A stretch of 7,548 nucleotides of DNA from Erysipelothrix sp. (GCA_012512495.1 JAAZEC010000086.1:1-7548); one strand, 5' to 3'; shown: positions 1 to 6,153, counted from the stretch's first letter. Numbers and translations are program-made. Notes: generated by a model from the letters alone, not told the origin.

Positions 1-6
1 ATCAGC

Positions 7-14
7 TCACCTCC
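7..14 (-). promoter_or_regulatory. Ribosome binding site of a gene starting at the left edge
   Basis: On the minus strand this reads GGAGGTGA, a near-perfect Shine-Dalgarno sequence. Six bases after GGAGGT the window ends with AT, so an ATG whose last base lies just outside the window is likely. This points to a minus-strand gene beginning at the left edge, downstream of rlmD. Its product cannot be seen. Confidence 0.5.
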
Positions 15-32
15 ACATCATCAATTAGCCTA

Positions 33-61
33 ATCATATAACAATTTTGTACTGATGATAA
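33..61 (-). promoter_or_regulatory. Candidate sigma-A promoter for the off-window left gene
   Basis: The minus strand carries TTATCA (56-61), a 17-base spacer, and TATGAT (33-38), matching the -35 and -10 consensus at 4/6 and 5/6. Transcription would start near position 26 and give a leader of about 25 bases that contains the GGAGGTGA ribosome binding site at 7-14. The position is right for a promoter of the gene beginning at the left edge. Confidence 0.4.
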
Positions 62-89
62 GTAGGCAATTTATGTTTATTAAATGAGC

Positions 90-113
90 AAAAACACAAT
101 ATATTGCTTGCGT
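90..113 (-). terminator. Weak candidate terminator of the rlmD operon
   Basis: Read on the minus strand, ACGCAA and TTGTGT (with one G-U pair) can form a 6-bp stem around an 8-base loop, followed at once by a run of Ts (bases 94-90). The stem is AT-rich and short, so this is only a plausible intrinsic terminator. It lies 15 bases after the rlmD stop codon and before the next predicted promoter. Confidence 0.3.
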
Positions 114-127
114 ACTTTTGCAAATCA

Positions 128-1276
128 CTATATATTGCGCGTTATTAATACAACCGTCTCAACGTGATCCGTAAACGGGAAGTTATCAATAGGATAGAAG
201 TCAGTAGCACGATAGCCACCCTTGATAAACTGGTCCATCTCATTAGCCAAAGCTTCAGGATTACACGAAACATAAACCACCTTATTAATCTTCTGATCAA
301 TCAGCGCCTTAATGAAACGCTCATCGCTACCAGACCTAGGTGGATCCATAATTACCATATCCAGCTGTTGGTCATTATCAACGATATAGTCCGTCGCATC
401 CGCTTGCACGAAACGAACATTCTCAATTTTATTGAACTTCGCATTATCAATCGCGTCCCTAACAGCGTCCTTGTTCAATTCAACACCAATGACACTCTTC
501 GCTTTTCCAGAAAGAGCCATACCAATGGTACCAATCCCACAATACGCATCTAGCACCGTCTCAGTACCCTTAAGATTCGCCAATTGGAGAACCTTTTGGT
601 AGATGACTTCTGTTTGAACATTATTCACTTGGAAAAAGGAAGACGGGGAGATCTTAAAGGAAAGGTCATTAATCGTATCCGTCAGGTAACCCGGACCATA
701 AATGGTCTCATTACGTTCACCCAAAACCATCGAGGTCTTATTGTTATTCAAGTTCAATACGATCGTGCGAATCTCTGGGTGCAACTTCACTAACGCCTTC
801 GCGAAGTTCTTCTTCGAAGGGAAGTGGTAATCGGCCACCACTAACACAACCATCCACTGGGTCATGTTCTTGTTATTGCGGACTTGGATATGTCTGATTA
901 AACCGGTCTCTCTATCCTCATCATACGCTTGATACTTAAAGGAACTCATCAAATTAACGATGGAGTTTACAATCTCATTCGATTTTCTACTCTCAATCAA
1001 ACAATCCGTGATCTTAGCCACCTTATGTGAATTCGGTGAATACTTCCCAGAGAAGTGTCTTCCCTTACGGAAATCATACCTTACTTCACTAGTAGCCTTA
1101 TTACGATAACGAAAAGGATCCTCCATCCCTATAATAGGATGGACCCTACCATAAGTAGAAAGTAGACCATTTACTTTTTTCTGTTTCTCTCTTAGCGAAT
1201 AAGCATAATCATCATGATAATACTTACAACCTCCACAAGAGCGAAAGAAAGGACAATTCATAGGTTTATTACTCAT
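128..1276 (-). CDS. rlmD: 23S rRNA (uracil-C5)-methyltransferase, RlmD/RumA type, without TRAM domain
   Basis: This 382-residue SAM-dependent enzyme should make 5-methyluridine in 23S rRNA. Residues 7-17 carry C8, C14 and C17, and C92 is a fourth cysteine, matching the 4Fe-4S cluster ligands known in RumA. The C-terminal catalytic domain has SFFQVN (213-218), the SAM-binding DAYCGIGTIG (243-252), an acidic ribose-binding residue E266, DPPRSG (311-316), the nucleophile C338 in VSCNP, and the general base E373 in HVETV. It starts directly at the cysteine cluster, so the N-terminal TRAM RNA-binding domain of E. coli RlmD and Bacillus RlmCD is absent; in length it resembles E. coli RlmC. The start is supported by AAGGGG upstream and an 8-base overlap with the preceding acetyltransferase gene. 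It is last in a four-gene operon. The family is certain; the target uridine (U1939 or U747) is not. Confidence 0.93.
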   Translation of the reverse strand: MSNKPMNCPFFRSCGGCKYYHDDYAYSLREKQKKVNGLLSTYGRVHPIIGMEDPFRYRNKATSEVRYDFRKGRHFSGKYSPNSHKVAKITDCLIESRKSNEIVNSIVNLMSSFKYQAYDEDRETGLIRHIQVRNNKNMTQWMVVLVVADYHFPSKKNFAKALVKLHPEIRTIVLNLNNNKTSMVLGERNETIYGPGYLTDTINDLSFKISPSSFFQVNNVQTEVIYQKVLQLANLKGTETVLDAYCGIGTIGMALSGKAKSVIGVELNKDAVRDAIDNAKFNKIENVRFVQADATDYIVDNDQQLDMVIMDPPRSGSDERFIKALIDQKINKVVYVSCNPEALANEMDQFIKGGYRATDFYPIDNFPFTDHVETVVLITRNI

Positions 1277-1817
1277 GGTTAATTTCCCCTTTCAAAGTGG
1301 GAATATGAAACGTATCAATCTCGAGTGTTTTATCACCAGAGACGATCTCTTGTTTATGACTCATCAATACACCTTCCAAAGACAAGGCGATATTCTGACT
1401 AGGTTTATTACGAGAATCCACCGGATACACATAGTAGTCAAAGTCTCTCATTTCATCAAACGCCTCTACCAGCGTATGAACAGCCTCCATGCCATAACCA
1501 TTACCAAAGGCAGCCTCTTTGATCCAGATACCCAGTTCAGGGGTCTTCGTATCAATCCGGTGAATCCCCACCAGACCAATAAAATCATAAGAGTCCTTCA
1601 AGATGATGGTCATGATCATATCTTCTTGTTTTCTCCTCTTAAGAATACAGCCCCTCACGAAGCCCTCTGTCTCAATCAGGTTCGCATTAGGCGAAGGAAA
1701 CATGTACTTCGTGACACCCTCAGTAAAATGGGTATCAATGTTTTGTGCATCGCCCATCTCAATCGGACGTAGCCACAAACGTTCTGCTTCCAGAAGAAGG
1801 TGCTCTAAGGCTAACAT
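1269..1817 (-). CDS. GNAT family N-acetyltransferase (RimJ/RimL-like)
   Basis: This 182-residue protein has the GNAT fold of the RimJ/RimL subgroup (acetyltransf_3). It opens with an ERLWLRPI strand (12-19), typical of the subgroup. It then has the IGLVGIHRI strand (80-88), ELGIWI (94-99), the acetyl-CoA pyrophosphate-binding loop FGNGYGMEA (104-112), and a final SRNKPSQNIALSLEGVL segment (135-151) where the subgroup usually has an Asn-x-x-Ser pattern. It would transfer acetyl from acetyl-CoA to an amine, either a protein N-terminus or a small molecule; the substrate cannot be told from sequence. The ATG shares one base with the TAA of uppP (TAATG), and no strong ribosome binding site precedes it, so its translation probably depends on ribosomes finishing uppP. 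Its end overlaps rlmD by 8 bases. Confidence 0.88.
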   Translation of the reverse strand: MLALEHLLLEAERLWLRPIEMGDAQNIDTHFTEGVTKYMFPSPNANLIETEGFVRGCILKRRKQEDMIMTIILKDSYDFIGLVGIHRIDTKTPELGIWIKEAAFGNGYGMEAVHTLVEAFDEMRDFDYYVYPVDSRNKPSQNIALSLEGVLMSHKQEIVSGDKTLEIDTFHIPTLKGEINHE

Positions 1818-2641
1818 TAGCGAATCCAGAAGTAAAGCATCACAACGAGACCTAAGGCAATCCGATACCAGCCAAAGACTTTGAAGTCATTCTTCTTAAG
1901 ATAACGTAAAAGGAAACGAATCGAAACGATCGACACAATAAACGCCACCGACATCCCTATTAATAGATACAACAGTTCAAGCCCCTGAAAATCAAAACCA
2001 AAACTAATAAGCTTCAGGAAGGAAGCACCAAACATAATCGGTATCGACATGAAAAAGGAATATTCCGTCGCGACAAAACGGGAAGCCCCCAATAATAACG
2101 CCCCAATAATCGTGACACCCGAACGGGAAGTCCCCGGAATTAAAGATAAACATTGGAACGCTCCAATCAGCAGAGCCGTCCGATAATCCAACTGTTTAAA
2201 ACTCGTAATCTTCTCACGATTCTTAGAGTACTTCGTCTCAATCACGATAAAAGCAATCCCATAAACAATCAGAGCCAGCGCAACCACCGTCGCATTGTAG
2301 AAATGGGCATCAAACCAATCATCCAACAGCACACCTAGGACACCCGCCGGTACACAGCCAATAACGACCTTGACCCAGATATCCCAAGTATCCCGTTTCT
2401 GTTCTGCACTCTTCTTAGGTGAGAAAGGGTTAAGCTTATTGAAGTAAAGCAGTATAACAGCAAGAATCGCACCCAACTGAATAACGACCAAGAACATCTT
2501 CATGAACTCCGGACTCGCATTCAGTGAAATGAACTCATCCACTAAAATCATATGACCGGTACTGCTGATGGGGAGCCACTCGGTGACACCCTCCACAATA
2601 CCTAAGATAATAACCTTTATAATCTCTATAATAACTTCCAA
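1817..2641 (-). CDS. uppP: Undecaprenyl-diphosphatase UppP/BacA
   Basis: This 274-residue integral membrane phosphatase removes a phosphate from undecaprenyl diphosphate, regenerating the lipid carrier used for peptidoglycan and other wall polymers; the family also confers bacitracin tolerance. Both family signatures are intact. [14 protein letters not shown] occupies 17-30, with E17, E21, S27 and H30 at the same numbers as the functionally important residues of E. coli BacA. PGTSRSG lies at 169-175, with R173 as the catalytic arginine. Most of the rest is hydrophobic, with roughly seven to eight membrane segments. Length is normal for the family. The start is TTG: no ATG lies near the conserved N-terminus, and AAGGAG (2648-2653) stands 6 bases upstream. 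It follows the YxjI-like gene by 14 bases and shares one base with the acetyltransferase start. Confidence 0.97.
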   Translation of the reverse strand: MEVIIEIIKVIILGIVEGVTEWLPISSTGHMILVDEFISLNASPEFMKMFLVVIQLGAILAVILLYFNKLNPFSPKKSAEQKRDTWDIWVKVVIGCVPAGVLGVLLDDWFDAHFYNATVVALALIVYGIAFIVIETKYSKNREKITSFKQLDYRTALLIGAFQCLSLIPGTSRSGVTIIGALLLGASRFVATEYSFFMSIPIMFGASFLKLISFGFDFQGLELLYLLIGMSVAFIVSIVSIRFLLRYLKKNDFKVFGWYRIALGLVVMLYFWIR

Positions 2642-2647
2642 GAGTTT

Positions 2648-2653
2648 CTCCTT
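2648..2653 (-). promoter_or_regulatory. Ribosome binding site that fixes the TTG start of uppP
   Basis: The minus strand reads AAGGAG, six bases before TTG at 2641-2639. The first conserved segment of UppP begins only a few residues after this TTG and the next methionine is residue 31, inside the signature, so this site decides the start. Confidence 0.85.
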
Positions 2654-2655
2654 CT

Positions 2656-3153
2656 TTAGCCGTTAGCCCCCGCATTGTTGTTAGCCTGTTGCGCATCTAG
2701 CACACAATCAATCGCTATCACAATCGCCAAACACATCAGTTCGTGCTGGTCATCATTGATATCCACATAGTATGAATCACCCCAAGTGAACCATTCCTTC
2801 CGAATGGACGCTATGAGATTTCCCTGATGTTTGATATCATAGTCATGTCCTGTCCAGTCACCATCAATCTCCCAGCCATGGGCTATCAGCTCATACTTGG
2901 GCTTGAAAAAGGTAAACTGTTTCTCAATACGTGCCACGTCGACACCATTAATACGAATGAAATACTTAGGTAGGAAAGAGAAAATCTTCTCCTGAATAAA
3001 AATCACTTCTTCATGATACTGGTTGTAGACACGGTATTTACGGCCCCACGATAAGATTTGTGACTCCGCGTAGTATTTTTCACTCCCCTGATCGTCTTTA
3101 ATAGAAAAGCGACCCACAAATGAGAATACCTTTTGTTTCAAATGTAACTTCAT
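2656..3153 (-). CDS. YxjI / LURF-one-related (DUF567/Tubby-like) family protein
   Basis: This 165-residue protein resembles the LURF-one-related family (Pfam LOR, DUF567), which includes Bacillus YxjI and has a Tubby-like beta-barrel fold with a buried C-terminal helix. Supporting features are the N-terminal [14 protein letters not shown] segment, alternating short beta strands rich in aromatic residues (GRKYRVYN 37-44, FIQEKIFSF 52-60, KYELIAHG 86-93), WGDSYYVDI (124-132), and the hydrophobic C-terminal helix [16 protein letters not shown] (139-154). No enzymatic residues are evident, and the role in bacteria is poorly defined. There is no signal peptide, so it should be cytoplasmic. It is the first gene of the operon, with a strong AAGGAGGG ribosome binding site and a leader carrying a dyad. 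The neighbouring uppP suggests, but does not show, a link to envelope homeostasis. Confidence 0.82.
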   Translation of the reverse strand: MKLHLKQKVFSFVGRFSIKDDQGSEKYYAESQILSWGRKYRVYNQYHEEVIFIQEKIFSFLPKYFIRINGVDVARIEKQFTFFKPKYELIAHGWEIDGDWTGHDYDIKHQGNLIASIRKEWFTWGDSYYVDINDDQHELMCLAIVIAIDCVLDAQQANNNAGANG

Positions 3154-3166
3154 GTCTTCCCTCCTT

Positions 3167-3188
3167 TTAATTTCTATCAGGAAATTAA
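3167..3188. promoter_or_regulatory. Perfect 8-bp inverted repeat at the start of the yxjI-like/uppP operon transcript
   Basis: TTAATTTC (3167-3174) and GAAATTAA (3181-3188) are exact inverted repeats separated by 6 bases. The predicted transcription start of the minus-strand operon (near 3186) falls inside the repeat and the ribosome binding site follows directly. It could be a repressor operator or a small leader hairpin. It is AT-rich, so chance cannot be excluded. Confidence 0.45.
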
Positions 3189-3192
3189 GTCT

Positions 3193-3201
3193 ATTATATC
3201 A
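3193..3201 (-). promoter_or_regulatory. Extended -10 promoter of the yxjI-like/uppP/GNAT/rlmD operon
   Basis: The minus strand reads TGATATAAT: a perfect TATAAT (3193-3198) preceded by the TGn extension (3199-3201). The -35 region 17 bases upstream (about 3216-3221, ACCCCT) is poor, which is usual for extended -10 promoters. Transcription should start near 3186, giving a leader of roughly 33 bases that contains the AAGGAGGG site of the first gene. No other good promoter is seen within the operon. Confidence 0.65.
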
Positions 3202-3351
3202 AAATTTGTGTTAGTAGGGGTAGATTATTGAAAATGTTTCATAAATGTTAAAAGGCTAGTGATAAGTGACAAAAATGTTGGCTAGACAAGAACTAAAAAC
3301 CTAATAATATGAACGATTTGTGTGAAGTTATGTGATGAAACCAGCTAAAGT

Positions 3352-3379
3352 TTGCCTTTTAAATTGAAATACGTTATCA
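3352..3379 (+). promoter_or_regulatory. Candidate sigma-A promoter of the CHAP-domain gene
   Basis: TTGCCT (3352-3357, 4/6 to consensus) and TATCAT (3374-3379, 5/6) are separated by 16 bases. Transcription would start near 3386, in the middle of the 17-bp palindrome, leaving a leader of about 72 bases. A weaker alternative is TTGAAT (3389-3394) with TATTAG (3413-3418) at an 18-base spacing. Confidence 0.4.
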
Positions 3380-3394
3380 TTCAATAGTATTGAA
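3378..3394. promoter_or_regulatory. 17-bp perfect palindrome, candidate operator of the CHAP gene
   Basis: ATTCAATAGTATTGAAT has two exact 8-base arms around a single central base. It overlaps the end of the preferred -10 box and the predicted start of transcription, and its right arm is also the alternative -35 box. That position fits a repressor operator. The odd-centred layout is like those of several dimeric repressors, including the Fur family, but the sequence does not match a consensus I know. Confidence 0.5.
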
Positions 3395-3457
3395 TTAGGT
3401 GACAGGTTTGTCATATTAGACAATAACACTCCAGATTAATTAGACAGAGGTGCTCGC

Positions 3458-4435
3458 ATGAATAAGTCATTACTTACAAAGGGTGTAATAACAGCTCTTG
3501 TACTGATAGGTGGATGGGCCAGCCCATCAATCCTAGTTAGCTCACAAGAAGAGGTAACACCTGATGAAGTATTGGTTCCAGTGGTTACGACCGAACACGA
3601 ACCAGTCCGATTAGAAGTAACAACCAAAGAAGTTATACTTGAACATGGTGAAACGCTAGATCCACAAGAATTAGTTGTGGCAGGCCGCTATGATACACTT
3701 TCACTCCCAGTTGTGGAAACAACTGAACTAGGAGATCAAGTACTAACTTTTAAAGCAACAAAAGGTCTTGATGAAGTTACTTTAACTAAATCAATCTCCG
3801 TTGTGGATACACAAGCTCCATACTTCACTGATTCTGCTAGAACAATCAAAGTAGAATATGAAGAAGAATTTGATGTAGAAGTTATTGCTGGTTTCTTTGA
3901 AATCACTGATGATGTTGATGGTAAACTCGAAGTTCAAATCGATGGAACCTATGACGATACAGAGCCTGGAGATTACGATCTCACAGCCTATGCGGTCGAT
4001 AGTTCAGGTAATCGTGTCGAACACAGTTTCGTCGTTAATGTCGGTGAAAAACCAAAACCTAAAGTAACATCCTATGAAACAGTAACTGCTTCAGGAAATG
4101 CATCTTATAGCTCATCAAACTCATACGCCGCAGGTTGGTGTACTTGGTGGGTAGCACAAAGAAGAATCGAAATTGGACGTCCATTACCTAACACGTTAGG
4201 AAATGCCGCCACCTGGCTAGGAAGAGCCCCAATGTACGGCCTAAGCGTTGTATACGGTGCACCAGTAGCCGGAGCAGTCGTTTATCCTTCATACAATCAC
4301 GTAGCATTCGTTGAAAGAGTAAACGCAGACGGTTCAATCGTTATATCTGAAATGGGATGGAATTACGCAGCATGGAACAGAAATACTCGCACACTTAGTG
4401 CTTCCGCCGCAGCATCCTACGGTTACATTTACTAA
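3458..4435 (+). CDS. Secreted cell-wall hydrolase: two Ig-like domains plus C-terminal CHAP domain
   Basis: This 325-residue protein has a Sec signal peptide (K3 and K8, hydrophobic core about 9-22, cleavage probably between residues 22 and 30). An acidic, Thr/Val-rich spacer follows, then two bacterial Ig-like beta-sandwich units. The first spans about 51-116. The second spans about 117-195 and has the DUF5011-type pattern: DTQAPYF at its start and EPGDYDLTAYAVDSSGN near its end. A short Lys/Pro and Ser-rich linker leads to the CHAP domain (about 222-325). The CHAP catalytic cysteine is C228 in GWCTWW, the histidine is H281 in YNHVAFVE, and E298 in SEMGWN may be the third residue. CHAP enzymes cut peptidoglycan as amidases or endopeptidases; which bond cannot be told. 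There is no LPXTG sorting signal or transmembrane C-terminus, so it is probably released or held by its Ig-like domains. GAGGTG lies 5 bases before the ATG. It is monocistronic, with its own terminator. Confidence 0.9.
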   Translation: MNKSLLTKGVITALVLIGGWASPSILVSSQEEVTPDEVLVPVVTTEHEPVRLEVTTKEVILEHGETLDPQELVVAGRYDTLSLPVVETTELGDQVLTFKATKGLDEVTLTKSISVVDTQAPYFTDSARTIKVEYEEEFDVEVIAGFFEITDDVDGKLEVQIDGTYDDTEPGDYDLTAYAVDSSGNRVEHSFVVNVGEKPKPKVTSYETVTASGNASYSSSNSYAAGWCTWWVAQRRIEIGRPLPNTLGNAATWLGRAPMYGLSVVYGAPVAGAVVYPSYNHVAFVERVNADGSIVISEMGWNYAAWNRNTRTLSASAAASYGYIY

Positions 4436-4445
4436 ACATGAAATC

Positions 4446-4477
4446 AAAAGATATCCAATCACTGGATATCTTTTTTT
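4446..4477. terminator. Bidirectional intrinsic terminator between converging genes
   Basis: AGATATCCA (4449-4457) and TGGATATCT (4463-4471) form an exact 9-bp stem around the loop ATCAC, followed by six more Ts on the plus strand. The As before the stem (4446-4448) extend it and provide the U-tract in the opposite direction. It lies 13 bases past the CHAP stop and just past the end of the converging pilin-like gene, so it can serve both. Confidence 0.88.
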
Positions 4478-4481
4478 ATAT

Positions 4482-6094
4482 CTATTGTTCAATCACCGGA
4501 TACTGTTTCATTGTGAAACTCTGTGTCTGACCCGAAGATAAATTATTATCCACCGGTGAGGTTATCTCAAAGGGAATATTCTCAAAGATGCTAGGATCAT
4601 AAGTGATCGATACATCTCCACTAGACTCGAACCCCGCTGTGATAATCGCTCCCCTGAAATTACTACTTCCATCCATAATGAAGTTCGCTGAAGGATTAGC
4701 TAAGTAGACCAACGTCGCGTCCGAAGCAGTACCACCCGACATTCTCACTTCATTACCACCCGTGATGAAATTGCCAAACAAGCCCGCCGATCATCCAACA
4801 TCCAAGTTAGCCGTCTCTGACATAATGGATAGATAATACTTTGATGATCCTGATATTATCAACTGCTTGTTGTTACCACCATTACGACCATAGTCATAAA
4901 TGATAACCTGCTGAGGATTGTCCTTATTTCCTATCACATTGCCATTACCCTGAAGTAGAAAGTTGTCGTATTCGTATCCGACACATAGAAGGTCACCGAA
5001 CCAGTCCCCACGACCGTAAATGCTGAGCTCAATTCTAAGCGATCCGTCACAATCGTAATATCCCGATCACCAACAACTAATTCTAAAGGCTGGCTATTTA
5101 TAACCTCAAACTTAGGAACATAGTATTCGCTACTACCTTGAGGGAATTCATATTGAATCCTTCCACCAGGCTCGGACCAGACACTACTCGTCTTAAAACT
5201 ACCATCATTCATCACAATCTTAGCACCACCCGCAGTTGTGAACGACGGGAGCTTGTTTGTGATCTGTACAGGGAAGTCCGGCATCTTCATCGAAGGTTGG
5301 AACTGTGAAAAATCCTTTTGAACGACCTGAGTACAAGGGTTAAACAATGATAGGTTATCAGGGATAACCACCCTGGAATCAAACGCTGTCGAACAATTGG
5401 TCAACCCTATCGCCGTCTTCGCAAACTCAGTCTCTGGATTTGTTTGTAAATGAACCTCACCCGTGATAACGGTACTCCAGCCAACTTTGAGGTTACCAGT
5501 CAATGACGAGTTAGCAATCGGAGCACCATAGACCTTCAAGCTTGAGGCATCCAAGGAGTCTTTGACAAACAGCGCATACTCCGTCGTAAACGAAGGAGTG
5601 GTTGTTGTTCCCTCACTACTGATTACAAGTGCGCTCTGAAGCGTCCTAGAGGGGCTACCAGCGCTCGTTGACACAGAGCTAGCCGTTAACTGGAGATGGA
5701 TCGAATCGTCCGAGGATAGGCTCTCAACGGTGATTTTCGTAAGAATGCTCTCAAGTGAGACGATGTACTCACCATTCGATTGAAACTGCAGTGACGAACC
5801 AGTCAGACCCTTAGTGATGATCTTATCCGTCAGTTGAAACTTCAGTTCACTCAAAGAAGTTGTCTTCGCACTCTCTTCCTGGGTTAGTGTTTTAATCTGA
5901 TCCACCATGATGTTGATACCCGACTCCAAATTATAATACTCCTGGGAGTAATTCTGAGTCTTGACACTCGTGCCCAAGTTCTTATTAGACACGTAGGAAG
6001 CCCCAGCATACAGGATCGTGAAGACCAGTAACACCAGCATCACTACCGTAAGAGCAACACCGCGCTGGTTTCGTAATGGATTCTTAACTAACAT
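4482..6094 (-). pseudogene. PilX-like prepilin-type surface protein, broken by a frameshift and a stop
   Basis: The intact N-terminal part (6094 to about 4955) has a short basic leader ending RNQRG, then a hydrophobic segment VALTVVMLVLLVFTILYAGA (13-32), as in PilX-type minor pilins and prepilin-like exported proteins. The Glu at position +5 of mature major pilins is absent. The rest is rich in Ser, Thr, Gly and Asn, suggesting extracellular beta structure. The first reading frame runs into TGA at 4934-4936. The frame one base over continues it smoothly (FY, then LQGNGNVIGN) to TGA at 4791-4793. It then goes on in the same frame (SAGLFGNFITGGNEV) to TAG at 4482-4484. Restoring one base near 4954 and reading through the TGA would give about 537 residues. 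The last part resembles the C-terminal beta-repeat region common in PilX-like proteins. AAGGAG lies 7 bases before the ATG. No pilus assembly gene is nearby. A sequencing error is possible for either lesion. Confidence 0.72.
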
Positions 6095-6122
6095 GATGAT
6101 TCTCCTTTATACTATTAACAAC

Positions 6123-6131
6123 ATTATTGCA
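6123..6131 (-). promoter_or_regulatory. Candidate extended -10 promoter of the pilin-like gene
   Basis: The minus strand reads TGCAATAAT: AATAAT matches the -10 consensus at 5/6 and is preceded by TGn. The -35 region is poor. Transcription would start near 6116, leaving a 22-base leader with AAGGAG at 6102-6107. A TTGACA at 6136-6141 is a perfect -35 match but has no good -10 at the right distance. Confidence 0.4.
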
Positions 6132-6153
6132 TACTTGTCAATGCTAATTGACT

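Larger units (their letters stand above)
3154..3457. other. Divergent intergenic regulatory region
   Basis: This 304-base AT-rich stretch separates the minus-strand uppP operon from the plus-strand CHAP gene. I see no coding sequence in it. It holds the operon's extended -10 promoter, a likely promoter for the CHAP gene, and several short dyads: 3167-3188, TGAAA-N3-TTTCA at 3229-3241, a 17-bp palindrome at 3378-3394, and TGACA-N4-TGTCA at 3399-3412. TGTGA occurs twice, 10 bases apart, at 3321 and 3331. Such density suggests regulator binding sites, although short dyads are common by chance in AT-rich DNA. Confidence 0.6.

Noticed and set aside
97..138. Repeated ATATATTGC (99-107 and 130-138) as a meaningful repeat or attachment site
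   Set aside because: The copies are only 9 bases, AT-rich, and the second lies in the end of rlmD. There is no integrase or other mobile gene nearby.
164..1772. Open frames on the plus strand opposite rlmD and the acetyltransferase gene
   Set aside because: They lie antisense to well-conserved proteins, have no family motifs or ribosome binding sites, and their products have no sensible composition.
3366..3380. Catabolite repression (cre) site upstream of the CHAP gene
   Set aside because: TGAAATACGTTATCA resembles a cre site but has one extra base between the conserved half-sites, so it does not fit the consensus spacing.
3241..3440. WalR (YycF) box expected upstream of a wall hydrolase
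   Set aside because: I looked for two TGTWAH hexamers 5 bases apart on both strands and found none; the TGTGA repeat has the wrong sequence and spacing.
3436..3627. Short minus-strand open frame opposite the start of the CHAP gene
   Set aside because: It is antisense to the signal peptide and spacer region, has no ribosome binding site or recognisable motif, and covers the CHAP gene's own translation start signals.
4482..4781. A separate 99-residue gene downstream of the pilin-like gene
   Set aside because: It would start at TTG without a proper ribosome binding site, and its frame continues upstream through a single TGA into sequence that extends the pilin-like protein. It is better read as the detached C-terminal part of the broken gene.
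4791..4793. TGA read as tryptophan or selenocysteine
   Set aside because: Tryptophan is encoded by TGG throughout the window, other genes end at their first in-frame stop codon, and no selenocysteine hairpin or catalytic context is evident. The same gene also has a frameshift, so loss of function is simpler.
4945..4970. Programmed -1 frameshift in the pilin-like gene
   Set aside because: No X-XXY-YYZ slippery heptamer is present at the junction, and the later in-frame TGA would still cut the product short. A mutation or sequencing error is more likely.
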